Shown: positions 20,079 to 29,364, counted from the first letter of the stretch. The stretch is DNA of 64,000 bases from Neisseria sp. Marseille-Q6792 (GCF_943181435.1 NZ_OW969598.1:1488001-1552000); one strand, 5' to 3'. The notes: a model not told the origin generated them from the sequence alone. Made by a program: numbers and translations.

Positions 20079-21002
20079 ATGCTGCAAAGAACTTTGGCGA
20101 AATCCATCAGCGTTACCGGAGTCGGCCTGCATTCCGGCGAACGGGTCGCACTGACCCTGCATCCCGCGCCTGAAAACAGCGGGATTTCATTCCGCCGCAC
20201 GGATTTGGAAGGGGAAATGGGCGAGCAAATCAAACTGACCCCTTATTTGATCAACGATACCCGCCTTTCCTCCACCATCGTTACCGACAAAGGCGTGCGC
20301 GTCGGCACCATCGAACACATCATGTCCGCACTGTCTGCCTATGGTATCGACAATGCGCTGATTGAGCTGAACGCGCCCGAAATCCCGATTATGGACGGCT
20401 CCAGCCTGCCGTTTATTTACCTCCTGCAAGATGCGGGCGTTGTCGACCAAAAGGCGCAAAAGCGTTTTTTAAAAATCCTCAAACCCGTTGAAGTCAAAGA
20501 AGCGGGAAAATGGGTGCGCTTTACACCGTATGACGGATTTAAAGTTACCCTGACCATCGAATTCGACCATCCGGTTTTCAACCGCAGTTCGCCCACTTTT
20601 GAAATCGATTTCGCTGGCAAATCCTACATCGATGAAATCGCACGCGCGCGCACTTTCGGCTTTATGCACGAAGTTGAAATGATGCGCGCCCACAATCTCG
20701 GCTTAGGCGGCAATTTGAACAACGCCATCGTGATTGACGACACGGATGTCCTGAATCCCGAAGGTTTACGCTATCCCGATGAGTTTGTCCGCCATAAAAT
20801 CCTTGATGCCATCGGCGATTTGTATATCGTCGGGCATCCGCTCATCGGCGCATTCGAAGGCTACAAATCAGGACATGCCATTAACAATGCGCTCTTACGC
20901 GCAGTTCTGGCGGACGAGACCGCCTACGAATGGGTCGAATTTTCCAACAGCGAAGACTTGCCGCCTGCATTTCACGACTTAAACCTCAAGAAGTGTGGAT
21001 AA
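20079..21002 (+). CDS. lpxC: LpxC, UDP-3-O-acyl-N-acetylglucosamine deacetylase
   Basis: A 307-residue zinc enzyme for the committed step of lipid A synthesis. It starts MLQRTLAKSISVTGVGLHSG; the frame is open 50 codons upstream but that part is non-coding and uptake-sequence-rich. Zinc ligands are seen in VGTIEHIMSA (His near 78), and KILDAIGDLYIVGHPLIG (His and Asp near 237-250). The stop overlaps a perfect DnaA-box-like TGTGGATAA (20994-21002). Confidence 0.96.
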   Translation: MLQRTLAKSISVTGVGLHSGERVALTLHPAPENSGISFRRTDLEGEMGEQIKLTPYLINDTRLSSTIVTDKGVRVGTIEHIMSALSAYGIDNALIELNAPEIPIMDGSSLPFIYLLQDAGVVDQKAQKRFLKILKPVEVKEAGKWVRFTPYDGFKVTLTIEFDHPVFNRSSPTFEIDFAGKSYIDEIARARTFGFMHEVEMMRAHNLGLGGNLNNAIVIDDTDVLNPEGLRYPDEFVRHKILDAIGDLYIVGHPLIGAFEGYKSGHAINNALLRAVLADETAYEWVEFSNSEDLPPAFHDLNLKKCG

Positions 21003-21020
21003 CTTCCAACTTACCTCCCA

Positions 21021-21060
21021 ATGCCGTCTGAACAAGGAAAACCAATGTTTCAGACGGCAT
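21021..21060 (+). terminator. Uptake-sequence hairpin after lpxC
   Basis: Inverted ATGCCGTCTGAA pair followed by TTTTTAT. The AT-rich stretch 21061-21235 beyond it holds two TTATACACA motifs (21092, 21166). Confidence 0.85.
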
Positions 21061-21285
21061 TTTTATATATCATCATACTGCCTCTTTTTATTTATACACA
21101 CCGTCATCAAAAATAACATATTGAAATTATTAAATTATTTAACTTTTCCATAAATTTTCCACTACTTATACACAAGATGGCTTTTTTGTCATTTCCGTTT
21201 TGACCGTCCTGCATAAATTACCTATATTTTTTAAGGGGCTGTCCTAGATAACTAGGGAAATTCAAATTAAGTTAGAACTATCCCT

Positions 21286-21432
21286 ATGAGAAAAAGTCGT
21301 CTAAGCCAGTATAAACAAAATAAACTCATTGAACTATTTGTCGCAGGTGTAACTACAAGAACAGCAGCAGAATTAGTAGGCGTTAATAAAAATACCGCAG
21401 CCTATTATTTTCATCGTTTACGATTACTTATT
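21286..21432 (+). pseudogene. IS1016-type transposase, N-terminal fragment
   Basis: Encodes MRKSRLSQYKQNKL through YYFHRLRLLI, the helix-turn-helix part of an IS1595/IS1016-family transposase. After this the sequence departs into the cargo segment and soon stops. Confidence 0.85.
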
Positions 21433-21453
21433 ATTTACAAAAAATGTAAATAA
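21431..21453. promoter_or_regulatory. Operator-like palindrome at the cargo boundary
   Basis: TTATTTACA, five A residues, TGTAAATAA: nine-base perfect arms, 66 bp before the DUF4198 start. It lies at the left edge of the imported segment. The shape suits a metal-responsive repressor, but it does not match a site I can name. Confidence 0.5.
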
Positions 21454-21519
21454 GAGTAATGTTTCTACTCGCCAAAATACAAGGCCTTTCATTCAACAAC
21501 AAAATGGAGTGTAGAAACT

Positions 21520-22353
21520 ATGAAACAATGGATGCTTTTAGGATTGCTGGGATTGGGCGCAGTGGCGCAGGCGCACGATGTTTGGGTGGCTGCACCGACA
21601 CATCAGCCTGCTGGCCAAATCCTGCATGCGGATTTGGGTTACAGCCATGACTTCCCTAATGTCGAAAAAATCGCCGACGACCGCGTACATATTTTCAAAC
21701 CGCTGCAATTGACCGGCAGCTCAAAGAAAACCGTTGATTTGGTAAATAAAGGCGAAAACTATCAATACGTTTCCAAAGCCGCTTTGCCTGAAGGCTCCTA
21801 CTGGGTCAGCGCAACCTACAAACCGACTTTCTGGTCGAAAAACCAAGACGGCTGGAAACAGCAAACCTTGAAACAGCTAGCCGGCGCGACCTATTGCGAA
21901 CAGGCGCAAATGTTCGGCAAGAGCTTTGTCCAAGTGGGCAACGGCGCAGTTGATGAAGCGGTATTGACCCGCCCTATCGGCCAAGAGCTGGAACTGGTTC
22001 CGCTGAAAAATCCGAACGAAGTCAAAGCCGGCGGTATTTTGCCGGTCAAAGTCCTGTACAAAGGCGAGCCTTTGGTTAAAGCCACCGTTACCGCCAGCTC
22101 AGACACTTTGGCGGAAATGGACTTGGAATCAACCCATGACCACCGCGAACCTCAAGGCTTCTCCGGCAAAACCGATAAAAACGGCGTGGTCAATGTGATT
22201 ACTCTGATTGACGGTTTGTGGAAAATCAAAGTCGTGAACGAGACCGATTACGGCGATAAAAGCGTATGTCAGAAAGACAATACTTACGCAACGCTGATTG
22301 TGCCTGTCGGTACCAAACGCGCAGCCGCACGCCATGCCCACCATCATCATTAA
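21520..22353 (+). CDS. DUF4198 periplasmic protein with His-rich C-terminus
   Basis: A 277-residue protein with a signal peptide (MKQWMLLGLLGLGAVAQA|HDVW) and a mature start HDVWVAAPT typical of DUF4198 proteins, often linked to nickel or cobalt uptake. A second beta domain begins near residue 175 (VKAGGILPVKVLYKGEPL). The C-terminus HAHHHH and an internal HDHRE suggest metal binding. The gene is inside a dead IS1016-type element with a palindrome upstream and an AGGCCGTCTGAA-type terminator behind it, so it looks like an imported unit. No transporter genes accompany it. Function in metal handling is inferred. Confidence 0.8.
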   Translation: MKQWMLLGLLGLGAVAQAHDVWVAAPTHQPAGQILHADLGYSHDFPNVEKIADDRVHIFKPLQLTGSSKKTVDLVNKGENYQYVSKAALPEGSYWVSATYKPTFWSKNQDGWKQQTLKQLAGATYCEQAQMFGKSFVQVGNGAVDEAVLTRPIGQELELVPLKNPNEVKAGGILPVKVLYKGEPLVKATVTASSDTLAEMDLESTHDHREPQGFSGKTDKNGVVNVITLIDGLWKIKVVNETDYGDKSVCQKDNTYATLIVPVGTKRAAARHAHHHH

Positions 22354-22366
22354 CAACCATTAAAAA

Positions 22367-22392
22367 AGGCCGTCTGAACTTTCAGACGGCCT
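22367..22392 (+). terminator. AG-type uptake-sequence hairpin after the DUF4198 gene
   Basis: AGGCCGTCTGAA pairs with its inverse around a 2-base loop, flanked by A and T runs. The AG start differs from the ATG start of most terminators here. Confidence 0.85.
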
Positions 22393-22396
22393 TCAT

Positions 22397-22518
22397 TTAT
22401 TCTAATTCATAACCCAAATGTCTAAAAAAACGGGAGAATGTTTCCAACTCATCACCATTTAATTTGGCAAAACGGACACGGTTGCAGCCGATTAAAACCA
22501 CACTTTTATCAAAACAGT
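22397..22518 (-). pseudogene. C-terminal remnant of an unidentified gene
   Basis: About 40 codons on the minus strand end in TAA at 22397-22399: the peptide includes SVVLIGCNRVRFAKLNGDE and ends RFFRHLGYELE. It has no start and is cut at the transposase junction, so it is the tail of a convergent neighbour brought in with the cargo gene. I do not recognise the family. Confidence 0.45.
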
Positions 22519-22521
22519 CCA

Positions 22522-23032
22522 CATTTAGAAATGTTTGATGGCGAAGTAGAAGCAGATGAAAGTTATTTTGGCGGATAACGCAAAGGTAAACGCGGTCGCG
22601 GTGCTGCTGGTAAAGTAGCCGTATTCGGTCTTTTGAAGCGAAATGGTAAGGTTTATACGGTTACTGTACCGAATACTCAAACCGCTACTTTATTTCCTAT
22701 TATCCGTGAACAAGTGAAACCTGACAGCATTGTTTATATGGATTGTTATCGTAGCTATGATGTATTAGATATGAGCGAATTTAGCCATTTTAGCTTCGCT
22801 GAAACTTCGTTTTCGTATCAATCACAGCACACATTTTGCTGAACGACAAAACCATATTAATGGAACTGAGAACTTTTGGAACCAAGCAAAACGTCATTTA
22901 CGTAAGTTTAACAGCATTCCCAAAGAGCATTTTGAGCTGTATTTAAAGGAGTGCGAATAGCGTTTTAACAACAGTGAGATAAAAGTTCAAATTTCCATTT
23001 TAAAACAATTAGTAAAATCGAGTTTATCCTAG
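22522..23032 (+). pseudogene. IS1016-type transposase, C-terminal fragment
   Basis: Resumes with HLEMFDGEVEADESYFGG, then a TAA in place of a Gln codon in the next position. It continues through KRGRGAAGKVAVFGLLKRNG and DCYRSYDVLD. A 22-bp insertion after SHF shifts the frame, and a TAG replaces a Trp codon before the end near VKSSLS. The DDE-type catalytic core is thus broken in several places. Confidence 0.85.
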
Positions 23033-23048
23033 TTATCCAGGACAGCCC

Positions 23049-23488
23049 TTTTTTAAAATTTCCACCAATACTCAACATCCGACACCATAAATCACCCCGC
23101 CACATTCTTCACGAAATATATAAACACCAGCCTGAGGAACAAAACCGAGAATAACGCTGCATAACAGTAAAGTTATTCACAGGTCTTAAATTCCAAGCAA
23201 ATCTATCCACAGAAATGCACAAAGCCCCTGCTAACTTGCCGACATACAAAACAACGAAACATGCTATTGAAAGTAAAAACAAAAAAAAGTTATACACAGA
23301 AAGTTTTCAGACTCAATATCATCAGCTTTTTATTATTTAACTTTATATTTAAATTAAATTCCTCAACGCAAGTCTGGCAAAAGCGTAAAGAACCTTTTTC
23401 AAAACTTTAAACGTTAAATATTGTTAAACGGATGTAAATCAGGTAGAGTTGAAGTTGATAAATTAAATCAATGACGGAGCTTCCAGGA
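23049..23488. other. AT-rich spacer before gnd with DnaA-box-like motifs
   Basis: No gene is seen. TTATTCACA (23173), CTATCCACA (23203) and TTATACACA (23290) resemble DnaA boxes. Together with TGTGGATAA at 20994 and TTATACACA at 21092 and 21166 they surround the IS insertion. The gnd promoter must lie at the right end; no clear -35/-10 pair was picked out. Confidence 0.5.
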
Positions 23489-24937
23489 ATGAAAGGCAAT
23501 CTGGGTTTAATCGGTTTAGCTGTTATGGGACAAAACTTGATTCTGAATATGAACGATCATGGTTTTAAGGTTGTTGCCTATAACCGGACTGTTTCTAAAG
23601 TTGACGATTTTTTAAAAGGTGCTGCACAAGATACGGACGTTATCGGCGCATATTCGTTGCAGGACTTGGTTGATAAACTGGAAAAACCAAGAAAAATTAT
23701 GCTGATGGTTAAGGCAGGTTCGGTGGTTGATGACTTTATCGAACAGCTGTTGCCGCTTTTGGATAAGGGCGATATCATCATTGACGGAGGAAACGCCAAT
23801 TATCCGGATACAAACAGACGCACCCGTTACCTTTCCGAAAAAGGTATTTTGTTTGTCGGCATGGGGGTCTCCGGTGGAGAGGAAGGCGCGCGGCACGGCC
23901 CGTCTATTATGCCAGGCGGAGATGAGCGCGCATGGGAAGCTGTTAAACCGATTTTCCAGGCGATTGCGGCTAAAACCCCTCAAGGTGAGCCGTGTTGCGA
24001 TTGGGTCGGCAGGGATGGTGCGGGACATTTTGTCAAAATGGTACACAACGGTATCGAATACGGCGATATGCAGTTGATTTGCGAGGCATACCAATTTATG
24101 AAAGATGGCCTGGGTATGTTCCACGAAGAAATGCATCAAGTATTCGCCGAATGGAATCAAACCGAGCTTAACTCGTATCTTATTGAAATTACGGCATCCA
24201 TTTTGGCGTACAAAGACGAGGAAAGCGAACCGCTGGTTGAAAAAATCCTCGATACGGCAGGACAAAAGGGAACGGGGAAATGGACGGGTATCAATGCGCT
24301 GGATTTAGGTATTCCGCTGACGCTGATTTCAGAAGCCGTGTTTGCCCGTTGCGTTTCTTCGCTGAAAGAACAGCGTACTCAAAACAGTAAATTGTTCGGA
24401 CAAAAAGTTTTCCCTGTGGATGGGGATAAAAAACAATGGGTCGACAATTTGCGCCAAGCATTGCTTGCATCAAAAATAATTTCGTATGCGCAAGGATTTA
24501 TGCTGATTCGGGAAGCGGGGGAAACCTATAACTGGAATTTAAACTACGGCAAAACGGCCTTGCTCTGGCGCGAGGGGTGCATCATTCGCAGTGCATTCTT
24601 AAGCAATATCCGCGATGCCTATGAAAACAATCCGGATTTGGTGTTTTTAGGTACTGATCCCTACTTTAAAAATATTTTGGAAACATGCCTTCCGGCGTGG
24701 CGAAAAGTGGTTGCCAAGGCAATCGAATGCGGTATCCCCATGCCGTGCATGGCTTCCGCCGTTACGTTTTTAGACGGCTATACGTCCGAACGGCTGCCTG
24801 CCAACCTGCTGCAGGCGCAACGCGACTATTTCGGTGCGCATACGTACGAGCGGACCGATAAACCGAGAGGCGAGTTTTTCCATACGAACTGGACGGGCAA
24901 AGGCGGAGATACCGCTTCGACGACGTACGATATTTAA
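23489..24937 (+). CDS. gnd: 6-phosphogluconate dehydrogenase
   Basis: A 482-residue NADP enzyme of the pentose phosphate pathway, converting 6-phosphogluconate to ribulose-5-phosphate. It begins MKGNLGLIGLAVMGQNL with the Rossmann motif at once. The signature VGMGVSGGEEGARHGPSIMPGG is near residue 125, and the catalytic KMVHNGIEYGDMQ near 180. The start six codons after an upstream ATG is chosen since GGAG lies nine bases before it and the length equals the family norm. Confidence 0.96.
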   Translation: MKGNLGLIGLAVMGQNLILNMNDHGFKVVAYNRTVSKVDDFLKGAAQDTDVIGAYSLQDLVDKLEKPRKIMLMVKAGSVVDDFIEQLLPLLDKGDIIIDGGNANYPDTNRRTRYLSEKGILFVGMGVSGGEEGARHGPSIMPGGDERAWEAVKPIFQAIAAKTPQGEPCCDWVGRDGAGHFVKMVHNGIEYGDMQLICEAYQFMKDGLGMFHEEMHQVFAEWNQTELNSYLIEITASILAYKDEESEPLVEKILDTAGQKGTGKWTGINALDLGIPLTLISEAVFARCVSSLKEQRTQNSKLFGQKVFPVDGDKKQWVDNLRQALLASKIISYAQGFMLIREAGETYNWNLNYGKTALLWREGCIIRSAFLSNIRDAYENNPDLVFLGTDPYFKNILETCLPAWRKVVAKAIECGIPMPCMASAVTFLDGYTSERLPANLLQAQRDYFGAHTYERTDKPRGEFFHTNWTGKGGDTASTTYDI

Positions 24938-24951
24938 AACTGTTTCAGGAT

Positions 24952-24978
24952 ATGCCGTCTGAACCGTTCAGACGGCAT
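24952..24978 (+). terminator. Uptake-sequence hairpin after gnd
   Basis: ATGCCGTCTGAACC paired with GTTCAGACGGCAT, followed by TTGTTTT. Confidence 0.8.
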
Positions 24979-24998
24979 TTGTTTTACGGAAAATTTTA

Positions 24999-26276
24999 AT
25001 GTTTCAATGGCTTTATGATGTGTTGTGGCGGTTTGTGCCGGTATTGATACGGCACCGGCTTCGCAAGCGGGCGGAGAAATCTCCGGAGTATAGGGAAAAT
25101 TGGGGGGAACGCTTCGGCAAACCGCATCCGCATCCGGTTAGCGGTGCGATTTGGATACATGCGGTGTCTGTCGGTGAAACGCGTGCCGCCTTACCGCTGG
25201 TGAAGGAGTTGAAGCTGCGTTTTCCCGGCGTGCCGCTGCTGATTACCCAGATGACACCGACAGGGCGGGAAACGGCTCAGGCGGTGTTTCCTGATGCGCA
25301 ATGCCGTTACCTGCCTTATGACAGGAAGGCATGGGTGAGGCAGTTTTTGCGTGAACACCGCCCTTTGTTCGGTGTATTGATGGAAACGGAAATCTGGCCC
25401 AACCTGATGACGGCGTGTCGGGAGGAAGGGATTCCGCTGTTTTTGGCAAATGCAAGGCTGTCGGAAAAATCTCTGCAAGGATATTTAAAAATACTCAGCC
25501 TGATCCGTCCTGCAGCAGCTTCATTGTCCGGCTGCCTGGCTCAGACGGAGGCGGATGCCGCCCGCCTGATGCGGATAGGCGTACGGGAAAGCAGTGTGTG
25601 CGGCAATACCAAATACGACATGATGCCGTCTGAACAGATGAAAACGCTGGCGGGGCAGTTTGAAAAACGAATCGGAGGCCGGCCGGTTGCCGTGTGCGGC
25701 AGCACGCGCGTTTATCGAGGCGAAGACGAGGCGGAGAAACTGTTGGCGGCATGGCGGAAATATCGCGGAAATGCACTTTTGGTGATTGTCCCACGACATC
25801 CCGAGCATTTTCAGACGGCATTTGAAACGGCAGAACGCTTCGGGTTTAAGGTTCAGCGGCGCAGCGACGGTTTGCCGGTCGAGCCCGATACGCAGGTCTG
25901 GATAGGCGACAGTATGGGCGAGCTGTATGCGTATTACCTGTGCGCCGATGTCGCTTTTGTCGGCGGCAGTCTGGTCGATTCGGGCTGTCAAAACATCATC
26001 GAACCGCTTTCCTGCGGCGTTCCGACGATATTCGGCTTTTCTACCTACAACTTTGCACAGGCATGCAGCCATGCACTGGAGGCCGGTGCGGCAATCCAGG
26101 TGGATTCTGCAGACGGATGGCGGGAGGCGGTCGAATCGGTATTGGCGCAAGAAGGAAGCGGCGCACCGATGAGTGAGCGTATCGAAAAATTCATTTCCCA
26201 ACATCGCGGGGCCAGTGGGAGAATGGCGGAAATGATTTGCCAGTCAGTGCGAAATGCGGCTTCCGTATGCGAGTGA
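24999..26276 (+). CDS. waaA: WaaA, Kdo transferase
   Basis: A 425-residue inner-membrane glycosyltransferase that adds Kdo to lipid IVA. It has the N-terminal membrane anchor with YRENWGERFG, the acceptor-site segment IWIHAVSVGETRAALPL near residue 50 and METEIWPN near 128. The donor-binding GGSLVDSGCQNIIEPLSCGVP is near 320. Two uptake-sequence cores are embedded in the coding sequence (one encoding MPSEQ). It acts in the same pathway as lpxC and upstream of waaC. Confidence 0.95.
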   Translation: MFQWLYDVLWRFVPVLIRHRLRKRAEKSPEYRENWGERFGKPHPHPVSGAIWIHAVSVGETRAALPLVKELKLRFPGVPLLITQMTPTGRETAQAVFPDAQCRYLPYDRKAWVRQFLREHRPLFGVLMETEIWPNLMTACREEGIPLFLANARLSEKSLQGYLKILSLIRPAAASLSGCLAQTEADAARLMRIGVRESSVCGNTKYDMMPSEQMKTLAGQFEKRIGGRPVAVCGSTRVYRGEDEAEKLLAAWRKYRGNALLVIVPRHPEHFQTAFETAERFGFKVQRRSDGLPVEPDTQVWIGDSMGELYAYYLCADVAFVGGSLVDSGCQNIIEPLSCGVPTIFGFSTYNFAQACSHALEAGAAIQVDSADGWREAVESVLAQEGSGAPMSERIEKFISQHRGASGRMAEMICQSVRNAASVCE

Positions 26277-26313
26277 TACAATCGGCATTCACAGATTTAG
26301 GTAGGGGTATCGT

Positions 26314-26763
26314 ATGAGCATTTATGCCGTTGCGCACATTGTCCACCTGTATTGCGCCATTGCCTTTGTTGGAGGCGTATTTTTTGAAATGCTGGTTTTG
26401 TCCGTCCTGCATACGGGACGGGTGTCGCGCGAGGCGCGGCGCGAAGTGGAAAAGGCAATGTCTTACCGCGCCGTCAGGGTGATGCCGTTTGTGGTTGGAC
26501 TGCTGTTCGCCAGCGGCATCGTGATGGCGGCAAACCGCTACCTTCCTATATTGGGCGAACCGTTTGCCACTTCCTTCGGTACGATGCTGACGCTGAAAAT
26601 CCTGCTTGCGTGCAGCGTGTTGGTGCACTTTGCCATAGCCGTCGTCAAAATGGCGCGCTCCACGTTAACCGTGAGGTGGTCGAAATACATACACGCCGTT
26701 GTCTTTACCCATATGCTGCTGATTGTGTTTTTGGCGAAGGCCATGTTCTACATCAGCTGGTAA
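26314..26763 (+). CDS. CopD-like integral membrane protein
   Basis: A 149-residue protein with four predicted membrane helices and conserved His residues in the first helix (AHIVHLYCAIAF) and the last (YIHAVVFTHML). It resembles short CopD-family or HemJ-like heme/copper membrane proteins. The gene starts 37 bp after waaA and ends 32 bp before terC, so the three may be co-transcribed. Function is not established. Confidence 0.7.
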   Translation: MSIYAVAHIVHLYCAIAFVGGVFFEMLVLSVLHTGRVSREARREVEKAMSYRAVRVMPFVVGLLFASGIVMAANRYLPILGEPFATSFGTMLTLKILLACSVLVHFAIAVVKMARSTLTVRWSKYIHAVVFTHMLLIVFLAKAMFYISW

Positions 26764-26795
26764 CACAACTACATTTCAAATCAGGAGATTGAACC

Positions 26796-27770
26796 ATGAC
26801 AGAATATCCCGGTATCGGGTCGCCGTTGTTTTACGGCGTTTTTTTTGCGGCAGTGCTGGTCATGATTGCCTTGGATATGTTTTCGCTGAAGAAAAACGGC
26901 AGCCATAAAGTCGGTGTCAAAGAAGCCTTGGCATGGAGCGGCTTGTGGGTTGCCGTATCCTGCCTGTTCGCGGGCTGGCTGTATTTCGAACTCGCCGGCA
27001 ATCCCGGCTACGGCGCGGCAGTCGCAAAAGAAAAAGTATTGGAATTCTTTACCGGCTACATTTTGGAAAAATCGTTGGCAGTCGACAATATTTTCGTGTT
27101 CCTGATGATATTCGGCTACTTCAAAGTCGCACCGCAGTTTCAGCACCGCGTGCTGCTGTACGGCGTATTGGGCGCATTGGTATTGCGCACCGTCATGATT
27201 TTCGTCGGATCGGCACTGGTTCAGCAGTTTGAGTGGATTCTGTATCTGTTCGGCGCGTTCCTGCTCTATACCGGTATACACATGATGAAGCCCGAAGGCG
27301 ATGAGAAAGAGGATTTGGCAAACAGCAGGCTGCTGAATGCCGTCAAGAAAGTCGTTCCGGTTGGCACGGAGTTTCACGGCGAGAAATTTTTTACCGTCGA
27401 AAACGGCAAAAAAATCGCCACGCCGCTGTTTTTGGTGCTGGTCATGATTGAATTGAGCGATGTCGTGTTTGCCGTGGACAGTATTCCCGCCGTCTTTGCC
27501 GTTACCACCGATCCGTTTATCGTGCTGACTTCCAATATTTTCGCTATTTTGGGTTTGCGGGCGATGTATTTCCTGCTGGCGGATGTGGCGGAACGCTTTA
27601 TCTTCCTGAAATACGGCTTGGCATTCGTGTTGAGTTTTATCGGTGTGAAAATGCTGGTAATGCATTGGGTGCATATCCCGATTTCCGTTTCACTGTCGGT
27701 CGTCTTCGGCGCGTTGGGTGCATCGATACTGACCTCGTTAATTTATACGAAAAAACAGCTTGATAAATAA
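26796..27770 (+). CDS. TerC/Alx-family membrane protein
   Basis: A 324-residue membrane protein of the TerC family with about nine helices. The family motifs ALDMFSLKKN near residue 25, LEKSLAVDNIFVFLMIF near 92 and IELSDVVFAVDSIPAV near 215 are complete. Members such as Alx and MntY-like proteins are linked to manganese efflux or to metal supply of exported enzymes. A manganese role here is an inference. AGGAG precedes the start. A single uptake sequence overlaps the end (27773). Confidence 0.88.
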   Translation: MTEYPGIGSPLFYGVFFAAVLVMIALDMFSLKKNGSHKVGVKEALAWSGLWVAVSCLFAGWLYFELAGNPGYGAAVAKEKVLEFFTGYILEKSLAVDNIFVFLMIFGYFKVAPQFQHRVLLYGVLGALVLRTVMIFVGSALVQQFEWILYLFGAFLLYTGIHMMKPEGDEKEDLANSRLLNAVKKVVPVGTEFHGEKFFTVENGKKIATPLFLVLVMIELSDVVFAVDSIPAVFAVTTDPFIVLTSNIFAILGLRAMYFLLADVAERFIFLKYGLAFVLSFIGVKMLVMHWVHIPISVSLSVVFGALGASILTSLIYTKKQLDK

Positions 27771-27797
27771 AATGCCGTCTGAACGTCGACAAAATGG

Positions 27798-27826
27798 TTG
27801 ACAGCATCTGGCTTGATGTATAGAAT
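27798..27826 (+). promoter_or_regulatory. Sigma-70 promoter of tRNA-Lys
   Basis: TTGACA (27798-27803) and TAGAAT (27821-27826) with 17-bp spacing, ending 12 bp before the mature tRNA 5' end. Confidence 0.75.
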
Positions 27827-27838
27827 TTCGAACTTATC

Positions 27839-27914
27839 GGGTCGTTAGCTCAGTCGGTAGAGCAGCGGACTTTTAATCCGTTGGTCGAGCGTTCGAATCG
27901 CTCACGACCCACCA
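27839..27914 (+). tRNA. tRNA-Lys (anticodon UUU)
   Basis: A 76-nt cloverleaf with acceptor arms GGGTCGT/ACGACCC, D-loop AGCTCAGTCGGTAGAGC, anticodon loop CTTTTAA giving UUU, T-arm GTTCGAATC and an encoded CCA. It has its own promoter and terminator. Confidence 0.98.
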
Positions 27915-27922
27915 GATAAAAT

Positions 27923-27954
27923 AAAAAAGCCGAGCTTTAAAGCTCGGCTTTTTT
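27923..27954 (+). terminator. Rho-independent terminator of tRNA-Lys
   Basis: A perfect inverted repeat of AAAAAAGCCGAGCTTT, ending in a T run. Confidence 0.95.
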
Positions 27955-28110
27955 ATTTGTTTCTTTAATGTAATGCTAAAAATAGCCGGTATTTCACCAA
28001 ATTCTTTTCAGTACAACGTATCGGCGGTAAAAATCCTTTATAATTCTGCCATTCGGAAAATATACCTTATTCAGGGAGATACCTCCCGAGATTATCATGG
28101 AAGAACAAAC

Positions 28111-29364
28111 GTGGATAAACTGAAAATCTCCGCAAACGGGCCGCTCAACGGCGAAATTACAGTTTCCGGTGCAAAAAATGCAGCTTTACCGCTGATGTGT
28201 GCTGGCTTGCTGACATCAGGTACGCTCCGCCTGAAAAACGTCCCCATGCTGGCTGATGTCAAAACCACGCAAAAACTGCTTCAAGGGATGGGCGCACGCG
28301 TTCTGACCGACAATATCAGCGAATTTGAAATCAACGGAGGTACGGTAAACAATACCTGCGCCCCTTACGAATTGGTCAGAACCATGCGCGCCTCAATTTT
28401 GGTACTCGGCCCTACGCTGGCGCGTTTCGGTGAGGCGCAAGTCAGTCTGCCGGGCGGTTGTGCCATCGGTTCCCGCCCTGTCGACCAGCATTTGAAAGGC
28501 TTGGAAGCGATGGGTGCTGAGATTGTTATCGAACACGGTTACGTCAAAGCCAAGGGTAAGCTTAAAGGCACGCGTGTGGCAATGGATGTGGTAACGGTCG
28601 GCGGTACGGAAAACCTGCTGATGGCGGCGACGCTGGCGGAAGGTACGACGGTTTTGGAAAATTGCGCCATTGAGCCTGAGGTGGTTGATTTGGCTGAATG
28701 CCTGATAAAGATGGGAGCGAAAATCAGCGGTATAGGAACCTCAACCATGATTGTGGAAGGGGTGGATGAGTTGCACGGCTGCGAACACAGTGTTGTCCCC
28801 GACAGGATTGAAGCGGGTACGTTCCTGTGTGCGGTGGCAATGACCGGCGGCAAGGTGGTTTTGCGAAATGCCGCACCGAAAACCATGGAAGTGGTTTTGG
28901 ACAAATTGGTCGAGGCAGGGGCGTTAATCGAAGTCGGAGACGATTGGATTGCCATCGATATGCGTCAACGTTCGAAGGCAGTGGATATCCGTACAGTCGT
29001 CCATCCCGGTTTTCCTACCGATATGCAGGCGCAGTTCATGGCGTTGAATGCTGTGTCTGAGGGGAGCTGCCGTGTAGTGGAGACAATTTTTGAAAACCGC
29101 TTTATGCACGTTCCAGAGTTAAACCGGATGGGGGCAAAAATAACGACCGAGGGCAATACGGCATTTGTCCAAGGGGTGGAGCAGCTTTCCGGTGCGGTCG
29201 TCAAGGCGACGGACTTGCGCGCTTCCGCCAGCCTTGTTATCGCCGGTTTGGTAGCACGGGGGGAAACTGTGGTCGAACAGATTTACCACTTGGATCGCGG
29301 TTATGAAAATATTGAGAAAAAGCTCGGCAGCGTCGGCGCGAAAATCGAGCGCGTATCCGGCTGA
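28111..29364 (+). CDS. murA: MurA, UDP-GlcNAc 1-carboxyvinyltransferase
   Basis: A 417-residue enzyme for the first committed step of peptidoglycan synthesis, adding enolpyruvate from PEP. It begins at GTG (28111), read as [14 protein letters not shown], which matches the family start; the frame is open 46 codons upstream but without homology. The substrate-binding SGAKNAALP is at about residues 18-26. The active-site Cys that fosfomycin attacks is in [15 protein letters not shown] near residue 117. A TATAAT at 28039 may be the -10. Confidence 0.95.
   Translation: MDKLKISANGPLNGEITVSGAKNAALPLMCAGLLTSGTLRLKNVPMLADVKTTQKLLQGMGARVLTDNISEFEINGGTVNNTCAPYELVRTMRASILVLGPTLARFGEAQVSLPGGCAIGSRPVDQHLKGLEAMGAEIVIEHGYVKAKGKLKGTRVAMDVVTVGGTENLLMAATLAEGTTVLENCAIEPEVVDLAECLIKMGAKISGIGTSTMIVEGVDELHGCEHSVVPDRIEAGTFLCAVAMTGGKVVLRNAAPKTMEVVLDKLVEAGALIEVGDDWIAIDMRQRSKAVDIRTVVHPGFPTDMQAQFMALNAVSEGSCRVVETIFENRFMHVPELNRMGAKITTEGNTAFVQGVEQLSGAVVKATDLRASASLVIAGLVARGETVVEQIYHLDRGYENIEKKLGSVGAKIERVSG

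Larger units (their letters stand above)
21236..23048 (+). mobile_element. Decayed IS1016-family element with an internal cargo gene
   Basis: Inverted ends GGGCTGTCCT(A/G)GATAACTAGG lie at 21236-21256 and 23027-23048. Near-identical 9-bp flanks, TTTTTTAAG and TTTTTTAAA, fit an insertion target duplication. The element is 1813 bp, more than twice the usual length for this IS. Transposase coding occurs at both ends, but about 1.1 kb of foreign sequence with a DUF4198 gene, its palindromic upstream site and its terminator replaces the part after codon 49. The transposase also has nonsense changes and a short insertion, so the element is inactive. Confidence 0.88.

Noticed and set aside
27973..28110. 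ATG at 27973 as the murA start
   Set aside because: It would add 46 codons without homology over the likely promoter; the GTG at 28111 gives the family N-terminus.
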